From assembly GCF_003351745.1 (NCBI RefSeq), contig NZ_CP031222.1, forward strand, positions 1,284,207 through 1,348,206: 64,000 nucleotides of DNA, written 5' to 3'. The stretch is from Aquirhabdus parva (GTDB lineage: Bacteria > Pseudomonadota > Gammaproteobacteria > Pseudomonadales > Moraxellaceae). Of this stretch, positions 1 through 10,031 are shown one piece after another; position 1 is the stretch's first letter, and every line of letters begins with the position of its first letter. The notes under the pieces were generated by a model. The model saw only the letters and a program-made list of their open reading frames with translations, was not told the DNA's origin and ran no database searches. Made by a program: the position numbers and the translations under genes.

Positions 1-48
1 TTAGAGTATCTATAGCACAAGTGCGATGACAGTTAAAAGACGTTGACC

Positions 49-1389
<1,341 letters not shown>

Positions 1390-1446
1390 TTACTGATAGT
1401 ACATAAAACGACTAATAACAACTGCATTCAATATGCTTGATAGGGT

Positions 1447-2646
1447 TTAGCTTTCTAGCTTAACGATTTGCCAGACTTTATCGACTTGAACCAAAGTATG
1501 TGTTGCTCGATGATCGATTTCGAGTGCATTTGTGGTCTTACCGAAACTCAGTGCCTGAACAACGACATGTCCTGCACTCCGTGCTTGTGCGATTGCAGTC
1601 TGTAAACTGGCTTCACGTCCTGCAGGGGCTGCAACCACAATTTGTTCTTCTTGGGTCAGATAACCCGTCAGCATGTAGAGGTCACAACTAAAACCGGTTG
1701 CAGGACGTGCACGTCCAAATGCCTGACCTACGCCATCATAACGCCCACCTTTGGCTAGCGGCACCGCAAGGTTCGGCGCATAAACCGCAAACACGAGACC
1801 CGTATGATAGTGATAGCTGCGAAGTTCAGTCGCATCGACGCTGACATCAACTTGAGGCCAATGGGTCTGTACATGCGCTAATGTTGTCGCCAGTTGATCT
1901 AAAGCATTTTGAACATCTACGTTCTGACGTGCTTCAGGGGAAAGTTGAGCCGCAAGCGCAGATAAATCATGCCCTAAACGTCCGAGTACAAGGAAGTCGT
2001 TGCCATGAGCAATGTTCTGGCAGAACTCTTTCAACTCTGGAATCGATTTGCGCTGATAGATGTTTGATAAAACTTGTTCTTGTTCTGCGCTGAAGCCAGC
2101 AATGGCAGCCAAGGCGCGGAATACGGCAACATGACCCAAATCCAAGTGAAGATTTTGAGTGAGTCCAGCATCAGCCAGGATGGTGAGCATGAGATCAATC
2201 ATCTCAAGATCGGCTGCGAGTCCTGCATAGCCAAAAAGCTCGGCACCAAGTTGTAAGGGGGTGCGTGAGGCTGAGAGTTCTTGAGGGCGAGTATGTAGTA
2301 CTGTGGCGGCATAGCAATAGCGCGCAACGCCTTCAATGGGATGCACATGGGCGTCAATGCGGGCGACTTGGGGAGTGATATCGGCGCGGACCCCCATCAA
2401 ACGGCCCGTCAGTTGATCAATCAGCTTAAATGTCACCAAGTCTAGATCATGGTTATTACCACCACCGACATTGTTTGTCGTCAGTAGAGATTCGACATAT
2501 TCGATAAATGGCGTGTACACCAGCGCATAGCCGCGTACCGCAAAGGTATCTAATAAGCGACGACGCAATGACTCTATCGTGTGTGCTTGGGTAGGTAAAA
2601 TATCTGCTACACCATCAGGCAACAACCAAGTTTCCGCAACTGGCAT
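1447..2646 (-). CDS. hisZ: ATP phosphoribosyltransferase regulatory subunit
   Basis: HisZ is a catalytically dead histidyl-tRNA-synthetase paralogue that binds the short-form HisG and gives it histidine-sensitive control at the first step of histidine synthesis. The sequence shows the class II synthetase-like start PVAETWLLPDGVADILP, RRRLLDTFAVRGY, and KGGRYDGVGQAFGRARPATGF where HisRS has its motif 3 region. It lacks the C-terminal anticodon-binding domain of true HisRS, so at 399 residues it fits HisZ. I start it at the MPVAETW methionine; a reading frame extends 24 codons further but that stretch is hydrophobic and not like the family. HisG itself is not in the window. Precedes purA on the same strand, as in Acinetobacter. 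Confidence 0.93.
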   Translation of the reverse strand: MPVAETWLLPDGVADILPTQAHTIESLRRRLLDTFAVRGYALVYTPFIEYVESLLTTNNVGGGNNHDLDLVTFKLIDQLTGRLMGVRADITPQVARIDAHVHPIEGVARYCYAATVLHTRPQELSASRTPLQLGAELFGYAGLAADLEMIDLMLTILADAGLTQNLHLDLGHVAVFRALAAIAGFSAEQEQVLSNIYQRKSIPELKEFCQNIAHGNDFLVLGRLGHDLSALAAQLSPEARQNVDVQNALDQLATTLAHVQTHWPQVDVSVDATELRSYHYHTGLVFAVYAPNLAVPLAKGGRYDGVGQAFGRARPATGFSCDLYMLTGYLTQEEQIVVAAPAGREASLQTAIAQARSAGHVVVQALSFGKTTNALEIDHRATHTLVQVDKVWQIVKLES

Positions 2647-2756
2647 GAATTTGTCCCATGCAAAATAAAGCAAACAACGTAGTATCAATAATGAATAGCA
2701 ATTCAATTGATAATACATTAGAAATCAAGAGATTGAATTTACAATCAATCAGGCGT

Positions 2757-2780
2757 AAAAAAATCGGGAGACGTCCCGAT
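2757..2780 (-). terminator. Hairpin plus T-run ahead of hisZ (terminator or attenuator)
   Basis: Read on the minus strand, a perfect 7-bp stem (ATCGGGA / TCCCGAT, 4-base loop) is followed by seven T. It lies about 110 bases upstream of the hisZ start and about 50 bases past a first terminator belonging to the upstream membrane-protein gene. It may be a second tandem terminator or, if the hisZ promoter lies between the two, an attenuator. Confidence 0.6.
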
Positions 2781-2831
2781 GTCGGCATATTCTAACACGA
2801 TAGATGTGGGGGATGCAGCAATTTCCCCCAT

Positions 2832-2863
2832 AAAAAAGCCCCTGATTTGATCAGAGGCTTTAT
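2832..2863 (-). terminator. Intrinsic terminator of the Bax-inhibitor-like gene
   Basis: On the minus strand a 12-bp stem with one mismatch (AAAGCC...GGCTTT with inner CTGAT/ATCAG, 3-base loop) is followed by a run of six T. It begins about 34 bases after the stop codon of the minus-strand membrane-protein gene. Confidence 0.75.
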
Positions 2864-2896
2864 TTGCAGCAAGCTACTCATACGCAAACATGCGAT

Positions 2897-3634
2897 TTAG
2901 TTGCGTAAAATACTGAGTAAACGTAAGAAAGAAATGTACATCCACACCAGTGTTGCAAGCAGTGCGGTCGCACAGAACCATTCCATATATTTCGGTGCGC
3001 CCAGTTCGGCACTACGCTCAATGAGATCAAAATCCAAGATCAGATTTAACGACGCAATAATCGCGACAAATGCAGCAAAGCCGATTGCGACGACGCCAGT
3101 TTGTTCAAATAAACCAGGAATTGATGATTTGAATGCAAGGCTCATGACCATCTGCACGACAAAAACTAAAGCCAGAGCAATCGTGGCGGAGATCACAACA
3201 GATTTGAACTTTTCAGTTGCACGGATTATGCCCGCACGATAAAGCCCGAATAGGCTCAGTGTGGTCACAAAAGTGGCCAGTAATGCTGATGCAGGAACAC
3301 CTGGGTAGCGTAGTTCGTACATGGCTGAAACGCCACCTAAAAACAAACCTTCCATAACTGCATAGGGCAGTGCAAGTGTTGAGCTTAGATGTGCTTTAAA
3401 GGTCATAATGAGCACAAGCACAAAGCCACCGATGCCACCCACGATAGCGGCCAGACCTGCTGGGCTAGCTACACCTTGCTGCATCAAGGAAATTGAATAG
3501 GCATATAGAGCAATAGCGACAAAAGCCGCAACAAGGGTCAAAATAATAGATTTATTAACCGCGCCAGCCACAGACATCGGTTGGCTGGTCGGAATAAACT
3601 CTGCTCTGCGTAGCATTGGATTGTCACTTTGCAT
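2897..3634 (-). CDS. Bax inhibitor-1 / YccA-like integral membrane protein
   Basis: A 245-residue polytopic inner-membrane protein of the Bax inhibitor-1-like group (the bacterial PF12811-type subfamily). After a short polar N-terminus (about residues 1-27, with NKSIILTL starting helix 1) it shows about seven hydrophobic segments; residues 92-112 carry ALPYAVMEGLFLGGVSAMYE, a pattern typical of the family. The C-terminus ends in a short polar tail after YISFLRLLSIL. Family members are thought to be pH-sensitive calcium-leak channels or modulators of membrane proteolysis; function here is not established. Monocistronic by appearance, with its own terminator, and divergent from nadK. Confidence 0.85.
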   Translation of the reverse strand: MQSDNPMLRRAEFIPTSQPMSVAGAVNKSIILTLVAAFVAIALYAYSISLMQQGVASPAGLAAIVGGIGGFVLVLIMTFKAHLSSTLALPYAVMEGLFLGGVSAMYELRYPGVPASALLATFVTTLSLFGLYRAGIIRATEKFKSVVISATIALALVFVVQMVMSLAFKSSIPGLFEQTGVVAIGFAAFVAIIASLNLILDFDLIERSAELGAPKYMEWFCATALLATLVWMYISFLRLLSILRN

Positions 3635-3925
3635 AAAGCCCCCTGCATGGTGATAAACTTCTTTATATAAGAAGTCTTATGTTGAATGAAATTATGATTT
3701 ACCCTGCTATTAGACGTGTTAATTGTGTGATGTACAATCTAAGTTTTGGAGCAAAATAGTAACGGCTTATTGCGGAAGAAGATGGCACATTTATTAAAAT
3801 GACTTAATTCCATGACAATAATAACGCCCTTTAGTGTGCATTAAATATGCGGCATATCGCTGGATTCTGCGTTAGTCCGCTGTCCTTATGAATGTTTAAT
3901 GCTATGATTTACACAGAAGTACGCA
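3635..3925. other. Intergenic region between divergent membrane-protein and nadK genes
   Basis: A 291-base AT-rich spacer that must hold both divergent promoters. I see no gene, no strong dyad and no unambiguous promoter. An AGAAG Shine-Dalgarno six bases before the nadK ATG is visible. Confidence 0.6.
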
Positions 3926-4879
3926 ATGGAGCGAATGAGGGTGTCAAAACCAGCCAAAAATGCTGCGGTGAAAACAGTCGCATCGAAAACTACCCATTTT
4001 CGAAATATTGGATTGATTGGACGACCCGGTAAGTCTTCGGTTGTCGATACGTTGCGTTTAATTCACGACCATATCAATAAGCAGGGATTGAATCCTATTT
4101 TTGATGAGGCGACTGCAGAGTTAGCGGATCTGACTTCTGTGCAGGTCATTTCTCGGCCACTGTTGGGCGAAGTGTGTGACTTGGTGATTGTTGTCGGTGG
4201 TGATGGCTCTTTGCTTCACGCAGCACGTGTATTAGCACGTCATCAAACCCCTGTGCTTGGTGTAAATCGTGGGCGACTGGGTTTCTTAACTGATGTTTCG
4301 CCTGATGAAGTCCTGTTTAAACTGGATCAAGTGCTAAAAGGCGAGTACTCCCTTGATAAGCGCTTTTTACTGCATATGGAGATTCGTTCCGGTGGGCGAG
4401 TGACTCATGAAGGCGTGGCATTAAATGACGTCGTATTACACGCGGGTAAGTCAGTCCATATGATCGACTTTGAGCTAAATATTGATGGCCATTTTGTTTA
4501 TCGCCAGCATAGTGATGGTTTGATTATTGCGTCTCCTACCGGTTCAACTGCGTATTCACTTTCTGCAGGTGGACCGATTATGCATCCATCCATGCATGGG
4601 ATTGTGATTGCACCCATGCACCCGCATACACTGTCTAGCCGTCCGATCGTGATCGGTAGCGAAAGCGAAATTAAGATCAAAATTAAAGACACCCGTGTAC
4701 ACCCGATGGTGAGTGCTGATGGACAAACCAGCGTGACTTTAGAGGAAGGAGATTTGCTGCATATTCGCAAGCACCCCTTTAAGTTGTGTTTGATTCATCC
4801 GCCTGGGTATGATTTTTATGCAGCCTGCCGTACCAAGCTGGGCTGGAGCCACTATAAGGAAAATGATGATGAGCACTGA
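3926..4879 (+). CDS. nadK: NAD kinase
   Basis: NadK phosphorylates NAD to NADP in the cytoplasm, setting the NADP pool. Diagnostic motifs: IVVGGDGSLLHAARVLA (GGDG catalytic motif), GVNRGRLGFLTDVSPDE, and DGLIIASPTGSTAYSLSAGGPI. Length 317 residues, slightly longer than the usual 290-305 because of about 25 extra basic N-terminal residues. The start at 3926 has AGAAG six bases upstream; a further ATG at 3935 is possible. The stop codon overlaps the start of the next small gene, so the two are translationally coupled. Confidence 0.96.
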   Translation: MERMRVSKPAKNAAVKTVASKTTHFRNIGLIGRPGKSSVVDTLRLIHDHINKQGLNPIFDEATAELADLTSVQVISRPLLGEVCDLVIVVGGDGSLLHAARVLARHQTPVLGVNRGRLGFLTDVSPDEVLFKLDQVLKGEYSLDKRFLLHMEIRSGGRVTHEGVALNDVVLHAGKSVHMIDFELNIDGHFVYRQHSDGLIIASPTGSTAYSLSAGGPIMHPSMHGIVIAPMHPHTLSSRPIVIGSESEIKIKIKDTRVHPMVSADGQTSVTLEEGDLLHIRKHPFKLCLIHPPGYDFYAACRTKLGWSHYKENDDEH

Positions 4880-5156
4880 TGTGTTAGATCCTGAAGCAAC
4901 TTTAGCCGCCCTAACTCCGGAGATCGTAGATCGCTTGCGCACTGCGGTTGAGATTGGTAAGTGGCCAAACGGTGATCGCCTAACGCCTGAGCAACGTGCA
5001 ACATCGATGCAAGCCGTATTGATTTGGGAAATGAAACATTTACCTGAGAATCAGCGCACAGGCTATATTGATAAAGGCAAAAAAGAAGGCGAGGCGTGTG
5101 ATACCGACCATAACCATGCCCCTCATGATGAAGAAAGACCGCTGCGTTTGATCTAA
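4869..5156 (+). CDS. YeaC family (DUF1315) small protein
   Basis: A 95-residue protein of the DUF1315/YeaC family, recognised from LTPEIVDRLRTAVEIGKWPNGDRLTPEQRATSMQAVLIWEMKHLPENQRTG: the 'ALELGKWPDG..LTPEQ' core is characteristic. Function unknown. The C-terminal tail (about 25 residues) is rich in His, Asp and Glu and could bind metal, but that is inference. Three consecutive ATGs (4863, 4866, 4869) lie behind AAGGA at 4856-4860; the third has the best spacing (8 bases). It overlaps the end of nadK by about 10-17 bases, so expression is coupled to it. Confidence 0.85.
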   Translation: MSTDVLDPEATLAALTPEIVDRLRTAVEIGKWPNGDRLTPEQRATSMQAVLIWEMKHLPENQRTGYIDKGKKEGEACDTDHNHAPHDEERPLRLI

Positions 5157-5359
5157 GTGATTTACACGTGCTGATCTACTTATGTAGCTTCGTGTAATTC
5201 TCATGGATTGCTCACTTGAACTTATTGCTCACAATCTCAATCATTAATCCGTGGCACTGTGCAATGTGCATCGCCCATGGAGTCAATAGTGGAAAAATGC
5301 TCAGATGCATTCGACTCGTCAGTTTGATCATTAGAGATTGATTACAGGATATCAAGATT

Positions 5360-6334
5360 ATGTTATTCCACACGCCAAAATTTCAGTCAGAAATGCGGAT
5401 TACCCATTTAAATGAAAGACTAGAGTCGCATCAGCGTTTTCTTGCTGGCGCTGCATTTCCGAAAGCTGAACAAAAACTTTTGGCTAAGAACCAAGAAAAG
5501 AGTAAAAAGCTTAGAACTAAAGACGGTCAGCGTGTTTATGTGCTCGACTTTAAAGGTGATATTCAAGCCAGTGCTGTAGAACACCTCCGTGAAGAAATCA
5601 CTGTGATTTTGTCCATGGCGCGTGCTGGCCGTGATCAAATCGTTTTGCGCTTAGAAAGCCCTGGTGGTCTTGTACATGGTTATGGTTTAGCTGCTGCGCA
5701 GCTTGCTCGTCTGCGTGAGGCAGGTTTTCATTTGACTATTTGTGTAGATAAAGTCGCCGCAAGTGGCGGTTATATGATGGCTTGTATTGCTCAAGAAATT
5801 ATTGCAGCACCGTTTGCCGTGGTTGGTTCTATCGGTGTTGTTGCACAGATGCCAAATTTTCATAAATTGCTGCAATCTTTGAAAATTGACTTTGATGTTT
5901 ACACCGCAGGTAAATACAAACGTACAGTTACCATGTTTGGCGAAAACTCTGAGGAAGGTAAAGAGAAGTTTGAAGAAGAGCTTGAGCAAACGCACCAACT
6001 CTTTAAGCATTTTGTTGAAAAGTATCGTCCTAAGTTGGATGTCTCAATCATTGCGACAGGCGAGCATTGGTATGGTGAAGATGCGCTGAATCTAAAATTG
6101 GTTGATCAGTTGCAGACCAGTGATGCTTATTTGCTGTCCTTGCTGCCAACTCGTGATGTCTATGTGATTCAGTCACGTCGCAAAATGACTTTGGCAGAAA
6201 AATTTGGCTTGCAGGCTGCACAAATGGCGGGGCAAGTTGCATTACAAATTATTCCAACCCTTGAGCAAAAAATGCAAGCAGGCCTTGCACAACTGAGTCG
6301 TCGTTTACCTGAGTTTCGTGATCCGACACTTTAA
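5360..6334 (+). CDS. sohB: SohB-like S49 family serine peptidase
   Basis: A 324-residue member of the signal-peptide-peptidase A/SohB family (S49). The serine nucleophile is in KVAASGGYMMACIA (Ser135) and the general-base lysine in YTAGKYKRTVTMFGE (Lys187); LESPGGLVHGYGLAAAQL and FAVVGSIGVVAQMPNF are further family motifs. E. coli SohB has an N-terminal membrane anchor; here the first 50 residues are charged with no hydrophobic helix, so the protein may be cytoplasmic or peripherally bound. The gene stands alone between yeaC and nadA; a weak AAGCAT/ATGCTT hairpin follows its stop. Confidence 0.9.
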   Translation: MLFHTPKFQSEMRITHLNERLESHQRFLAGAAFPKAEQKLLAKNQEKSKKLRTKDGQRVYVLDFKGDIQASAVEHLREEITVILSMARAGRDQIVLRLESPGGLVHGYGLAAAQLARLREAGFHLTICVDKVAASGGYMMACIAQEIIAAPFAVVGSIGVVAQMPNFHKLLQSLKIDFDVYTAGKYKRTVTMFGENSEEGKEKFEEELEQTHQLFKHFVEKYRPKLDVSIIATGEHWYGEDALNLKLVDQLQTSDAYLLSLLPTRDVYVIQSRRKMTLAEKFGLQAAQMAGQVALQIIPTLEQKMQAGLAQLSRRLPEFRDPTL

Positions 6335-6394
6335 GCATTGTTTTCATGCTTAATTTTCCAGCCACGATTAATCAAATAGCTAGAGTCTTTTTAT

Positions 6395-7462
6395 ATGTCC
6401 ACACTGATTGACAATCATGCCAAGACCGTTGTCAAAGAGCATCTCGATCGTTTAAACCACTTCGATCACAATGCTGAACTGAAGTTGACGGATATTGAAC
6501 GCGCACGTCGTTTTGAAGAAATTGCTGAAGAACTGAAAAAACGTGATGCAGTGATTGTCGCTCATTATTATACCGATCCTGATATTCAGGCTTTGGCTGA
6601 GGCAACGGGTGGCTGTGTATCTGACTCACTGGAGATGGCACGCTTTGGTCGAGATCATGCCGCATCGACATTGTTGGTTGCAGGGGTGAAGTTTATGGGG
6701 GAGACCTCAAAGATTCTCAGCCCTGAAAAAACAGTTTTGATGCCGACACTGGAGGCCACGTGCTCGCTAGACCTTGGCTGCCCCGTCGATGAGTTTACTG
6801 CATTTTGTGATCAGCACCCCGATCATACGGTTGTGGTATATGCCAATACGTCTGCTGCTGTGAAGGCGAGGGCGGATTGGGTGGTGACATCCAGTGTTGC
6901 TGTGGACATCGTTGAGCACCTAGATAGTTTGGGTGAAAAAATTATCTGGGCACCTGATCAACATCTTGGACGCTATATTCAGAAGAAGACTGGAGCAGAT
7001 ATGCTACTTTGGGATGGCTCCTGTATCGTTCATGAGGAGTTCCGTGCACGTGGGCTTGAGCAGATGAAGGCGCTTTATCCTGATGCAGCTATTCTAGTTC
7101 ATCCAGAGTCACCTGAATCGGTGATTGCTTTGGCTGATGCTGTGGGTAGTACCAGTCAGTTGATTAAGGCTGCGCAAACGCTTCCTCAGAAACGTATGAT
7201 CGTGGCTACAGATCGGGGCATCTTCTACAAGATGCAACAAGCAGCGCCAGATAAGATTCTTATTGAGGCACCCACGGCTGGCGAAGGTGCAACATGCCGC
7301 TCTTGTGCGCACTGCCCTTGGATGGCCATGAATAGCTTGGACAATATTTTGGCAGTACTGCGAAATGGTGATCAAGAAATTCATGTCGATCCGGCGTTGG
7401 CGCTGCGTGCAAAAGTGCCTCTCGATCGAATGTTAGACTTTGCTAAGACGTTAACACGCTGA
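6395..7462 (+). CDS. nadA: Quinolinate synthase A
   Basis: NadA condenses iminoaspartate with dihydroxyacetone phosphate to quinolinate in de novo NAD synthesis; it carries an oxygen-sensitive 4Fe-4S cluster. The three expected cluster cysteines are present: Cys123 ([12 protein letters not shown]), Cys210 ([11 protein letters not shown]) and a cysteine of the [13 protein letters not shown] motif near residues 301-307. [19 protein letters not shown] at the N-terminus and HPESP at about 236-240 are also conserved. Length of 355 residues is normal. No nadB or nadC in the window; nadK nearby is the only other NAD gene. Confidence 0.97.
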   Translation: MSTLIDNHAKTVVKEHLDRLNHFDHNAELKLTDIERARRFEEIAEELKKRDAVIVAHYYTDPDIQALAEATGGCVSDSLEMARFGRDHAASTLLVAGVKFMGETSKILSPEKTVLMPTLEATCSLDLGCPVDEFTAFCDQHPDHTVVVYANTSAAVKARADWVVTSSVAVDIVEHLDSLGEKIIWAPDQHLGRYIQKKTGADMLLWDGSCIVHEEFRARGLEQMKALYPDAAILVHPESPESVIALADAVGSTSQLIKAAQTLPQKRMIVATDRGIFYKMQQAAPDKILIEAPTAGEGATCRSCAHCPWMAMNSLDNILAVLRNGDQEIHVDPALALRAKVPLDRMLDFAKTLTR

Positions 7463-7506
7463 TTTTTTGATATTTAGTATAAAAAATGAACTTATTAAGA
7501 CAAATA

Positions 7507-7536
7507 TTGAAAAATACAGTGCAACTGCTGTAAAAT
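7507..7536 (+). promoter_or_regulatory. Probable sigma-70 promoter of the tRNA operon
   Basis: TTGAAA at 7507-7512 and TAAAAT at 7531-7536, 18 bases apart, followed by a GC-rich stretch (CATCCGCCTC) resembling the discriminator of stringently controlled stable-RNA promoters. It lies about 100 bases before the first tRNA. Confidence 0.55.
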
Positions 7537-7638
7537 CATCCGCCTCGTGGTTGACGTGATGGGCTGAACTCTCTAGAATGCACCCCATCACGACGCAAGT
7601 CGAAGATGATGTAAGAAGTAGTTGTTAAGCTGTTTATT

Positions 7639-7715
7639 CGGAGTGTGGCGCAGTCTGGTAGCGCACCTGGTTTGGGACCAGGGGGTCCAAGGTTCGAATC
7701 CTTGCATTCCGACCA
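7639..7715 (+). tRNA. tRNA-Pro (TGG)
   Basis: 77-nt cloverleaf: 7-bp acceptor stem CGGAGTG/CATTCCG, anticodon loop TTTGGGA giving TGG, T-loop GGTTCGAATCC, encoded CCA end. First of three tandem tRNAs. Confidence 0.97.
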
Positions 7716-7807
7716 AATAGTAAAGCAATAGAGTGAGATGTAAGTAGGCAGTTGTCGTTTAACAGTGTGTTTAAGAAATTCGTTTTAACTGACCTGTTTG
7801 CGATTAT

Positions 7808-7884
7808 GCGCCTGTAGCTCAGTTGGATAGAGCATCCGCCTTCTAAGCGGATGGCCGCAGGTTCGAATCCTGCCAGGCGCACCA
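7808..7884 (+). tRNA. tRNA-Arg (TCT)
   Basis: 77-nt cloverleaf with acceptor GCGCCTG/CAGGCGC, anticodon stem TCCGC/GCGGA around loop CTTCTAA (anticodon TCT), T-arm GGTTCGAATCC and encoded CCA. Second of the tandem tRNAs. Confidence 0.97.
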
Positions 7885-7982
7885 TGCCTTATCCAAACTT
7901 TGATGTAGTTTAGTTTTCTCCGCTGTGCTCCACCTAAGCCTAGATTTGTATGTGATACAAATGGTGATTGGTTGGCTTCTAT

Positions 7983-8059
7983 GGTGGCTATAGCTCAGTT
8001 GGTAGAGCCCCGGGTTGTGATCTCGGTTGTCGTGGGTTCGAGTCCCATTAGCCACCCCA
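7983..8059 (+). tRNA. tRNA-His (GTG)
   Basis: 77-nt cloverleaf beginning with the extra 5' G typical of histidine tRNA (GGTGGCT against AGCCACC), anticodon loop TTGTGAT (GTG), T-arm GGGTTCGAGTCC, encoded CCA. Last tRNA of the operon, followed by an intrinsic terminator. Confidence 0.97.
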
Positions 8060-8085
8060 TATATTCGTAGTAATTGATTTAAATT

Positions 8086-8119
8086 AAAAACCTAGTGATC
8101 GTAGATCCTAGGTTTTTTT
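8086..8119 (+). terminator. Terminator of the tRNA operon
   Basis: Stem CCTAG-(bulged T)-GATC pairing with GATC-CTAGG around a GTA loop, preceded by A5 and followed by seven T. Ends the Pro-Arg-His transcript. Confidence 0.85.
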
Positions 8120-8176
8120 GTTGTGCCTGATTTTTGTGTTGAGTAAAAATAATCTAAAAATCATGGGGCATTTCTT

Positions 8177-8671
8177 TTAAGATTTATTACGCCCACCACC
8201 ACGTTTTTGTTTAGGTTGGTCATCTGACTTTGTATCAGTGACTTGATGTTGCTTAAAGCTATACACAAAATTCGTGTAAACATGGATGGGTTGTCCCGTG
8301 TTTTTATTGATATAAGGCAGAAAAGTTGTTTTTACGATGGCTTTTTTGGCCGCATTGTCCAGTTCCTCAACACCGGAGGATTTTGCGATTTCAGCCTCGG
8401 TGACTTCTCCGCGATTGTTCACCAAAATTTTTAGCGTTGTATTCTTTGTTTCCCCAGCCGTTAACAGTGAATTTGAATAAATGGGCTCTTCAAATCTTAA
8501 AAGTTCAAGGCTTTCCGTAAAACCGAGAGGGGAGTTGTCTTCAGTGATTGCTGGTGCGACATAGATAGGACGAGTTTTGATAGTGGGTGCTACAGCTTCA
8601 TCTGTAGCGTGGGCATGTTGTAATAGGGTGAGTGTTAAACAAAGGCTTAAGATTTTATAGGGCGACATCAT
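8177..8671 (-). CDS. Secreted TonB C-terminal-like protein
   Basis: A 164-residue protein with an N-terminal signal peptide (hydrophobic residues about 5-18, probable cleavage after HAHA) followed by a domain resembling the TonB C-terminal domain: EEPIYSNSLLTAGETKNTTLKILVNNRGEVTEAEIAKSSGVEELDNAAKKAIVKTTFLPYINKNTGQPI. The sequence 'G.V....I..SSG...LD.AA..A......F.P' is the family hallmark. It lacks the long membrane-anchored proline-rich linker of a genuine TonB, so it may be a free periplasmic homologue. The tail (about residues 150-164) is very basic (KQKRGGGRNK). Single gene in the opposite direction to its neighbours; no exbBD nearby. Confidence 0.75.
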   Translation of the reverse strand: MMSPYKILSLCLTLTLLQHAHATDEAVAPTIKTRPIYVAPAITEDNSPLGFTESLELLRFEEPIYSNSLLTAGETKNTTLKILVNNRGEVTEAEIAKSSGVEELDNAAKKAIVKTTFLPYINKNTGQPIHVYTNFVYSFKQHQVTDTKSDDQPKQKRGGGRNKS

Positions 8672-9034
8672 ATTTCCAATAATAAAAGAGCAGTTTTGGA
8701 TAGTGTTAACTCATTTCATGTGGGGAGAATGAGTTGAATATGATGGAATAAGGAGTCTCTGTGTTTTTATGTGACGAGTTTGTTGGGTGTCTATCGCCAT
8801 ATAATGGAGATTAATAAGTCTAATAATTCTATTGCCCATGTTAAAACTTATTCAATATCCTGTTTTATGGAAACTTTTAAAAGAGAGTCTTGCGTGTGAA
8901 ATGCATGAATCTTATGTTAACTTTTGTTTCACTCCTGAGTACTTTGTTGACAATGTCATCTTTTTGAAATATTAAGTATATATATAGTCTCAAGAGATTC
9001 TTTGTTCACAAAGTTTTTGCCCAAGGAGAGCGTA
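8672..9034. other. Intergenic region before the small PA3496-like gene
   Basis: About 360 AT-rich bases. It contains an inverted repeat AACTCATT/AATGAGTT (8708-8715 and 8728-8735) close to the start of the TonB-like gene, a possible operator. A 45-codon frame at 8838-8975 has no Shine-Dalgarno and no recognisable product. AAGGAGAG just before 9035 is a strong ribosome-binding site for the next gene. Confidence 0.5.
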
Positions 9035-9235
9035 ATGAGTAGCGCAGGTAGTCAAGAGTTCGAGCTCGATGAAGCATTTTTAGATACTGAGGCATTACCT
9101 GTTAGTGAGACCAGTCGATCTGGTTCAAACAGCAAAGCTTCCTTACTCAAACGCCGTTTAATTGACGATATTTTGCAAGAAAAACGTTTGCAAAGTCATT
9201 TGAAAGAGTATGATTTTGATCTTGAAGATGATTAA
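9035..9235 (+). CDS. Small acidic protein, PA3496-like
   Basis: A 66-residue protein with a strong Shine-Dalgarno (AAGGAGAG) before the ATG at 9035. The first half is acidic and Ser-rich; the second half, KASLLKRRLIDDILQEKRLQSHLKEYDFDLEDD, resembles the 'RR.IE.YLE.RRL...L.DY' pattern of the small PA3496 family, whose function is only tentatively tied to the cell envelope. Monocistronic, with a strong terminator 25 bases after the stop. I am confident it is a gene, less so of the family. Confidence 0.7.
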   Translation: MSSAGSQEFELDEAFLDTEALPVSETSRSGSNSKASLLKRRLIDDILQEKRLQSHLKEYDFDLEDD

Positions 9236-9257
9236 TCCTTGAGTATTAATCATTGAA

Positions 9258-9294
9258 GAAAAGCGACTAGGCATTAATCTCGTCGCTTTTTTTT
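9258..9294 (+). terminator. Intrinsic terminator
   Basis: AAAAGCGAC and GTCGCTTTT arms around a 14-base loop followed by eight T, just after the PA3496-like gene. Confidence 0.8.
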
Positions 9295-9451
9295 ATGCAA
9301 AAAATAGAAGTGGTCGTCTGGCTGTGCAGTGATCTGTGTTATTTACATGCTTTTGGTATGTTTGTTGTTCAAAACGATGTGCTTTATTACGCCAGAGTGT
9401 CATCAAATTTGTTAGAGTAGCGCAATCTTATAATGCAATGGAGTGTGTCTC

Positions 9452-9985
9452 ATGGCGATCCCTGAACTTGATTTAGATCTGCTGGTTGACTACTTAGACG
9501 GTGAAGGCAACGAGTTTGGCTTGGACTTCGCCGCAACGCATGGTTTCTTGTGTGCGACTGTTGTTGGTCCTGAGCTTAAAGGCTGGCGTAAGCATTTATT
9601 TGATGAGCATGAAAAAGATGTGCCTAGTGAAATTCTAGAGCAGGTTGAATTGTGGCGTGCAGATATCCTACAAACGCTGCTTAATGAAGAAGAAGTTGGA
9701 TTTCCTGTCGAAATTGAAGAAATTTCTGTTGACTCGAGTCTAGGTGACTGGGCTGTTGGGTTTGTTGATGCTTTATTTCTGAATGACGAAGCTTGGTTTG
9801 AACAAGCGGACGAGGAAGAAGATGTCATTATGCTCACGCTGCCTATGATGGTCTTTAGTGGCATTGAGGGTGAGCCAGATCTGGAAACCGTGCGTAAGAA
9901 TCCAGATTTAATGGAAGAAATGGCTGATGAGATTCCTGACAATCTAACCAAGCTCTTTTTGCTTTATCATGCGCCAGCAGGCTAA
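9452..9985 (+). CDS. UPF0149 (YgfB/YecA) family protein
   Basis: A 177-residue acidic protein of the UPF0149 family: LDGEGNEFGLDFAATHGFLCATVVGPE near the N-terminus matches the family's 'SP.E.HG.LCG' region and DWAVGFVDALFLNDEAWFEQADEEED matches the conserved C-terminal helix region. No SEC-C zinc tail, so it is the YgfB rather than YecA type. YgfB homologues are small alpha-helical dimers; in Pseudomonas a member influences beta-lactam resistance through AlpA, but function here is unknown. Start chosen at MAIPELD behind GGAG; three codons upstream an alternative start exists. Confidence 0.85.
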   Translation: MAIPELDLDLLVDYLDGEGNEFGLDFAATHGFLCATVVGPELKGWRKHLFDEHEKDVPSEILEQVELWRADILQTLLNEEEVGFPVEIEEISVDSSLGDWAVGFVDALFLNDEAWFEQADEEEDVIMLTLPMMVFSGIEGEPDLETVRKNPDLMEEMADEIPDNLTKLFLLYHAPAG

Positions 9986-10031
9986 GTATCTTCAAATCGG
10001 TTGTATTGCAAACACTTATACTGGGTATGCC

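Noticed and set aside
7634-8055. Minus-strand frames across the tRNA operon with phrases like NARIRTLDPLVPNQVRYQTAPHSE and CAWQDSNLRPSA
   Set aside because: These are well-known spurious translations of the antisense of tRNA genes; the strand encodes tRNAs, not proteins.
8838-8975. 45-codon frame MLKLIQYPVLWKLLKESL... in the gap before the PA3496-like gene
   Set aside because: No Shine-Dalgarno, no recognisable product and AT-rich context; could be chance.
9490-9951. 153-codon Ser-rich minus-strand frame opposite the UPF0149 gene
   Set aside because: Mirror of an acidic gene (GAA/GAT codons give Ser/Phe/Ile antisense); no support as a gene.
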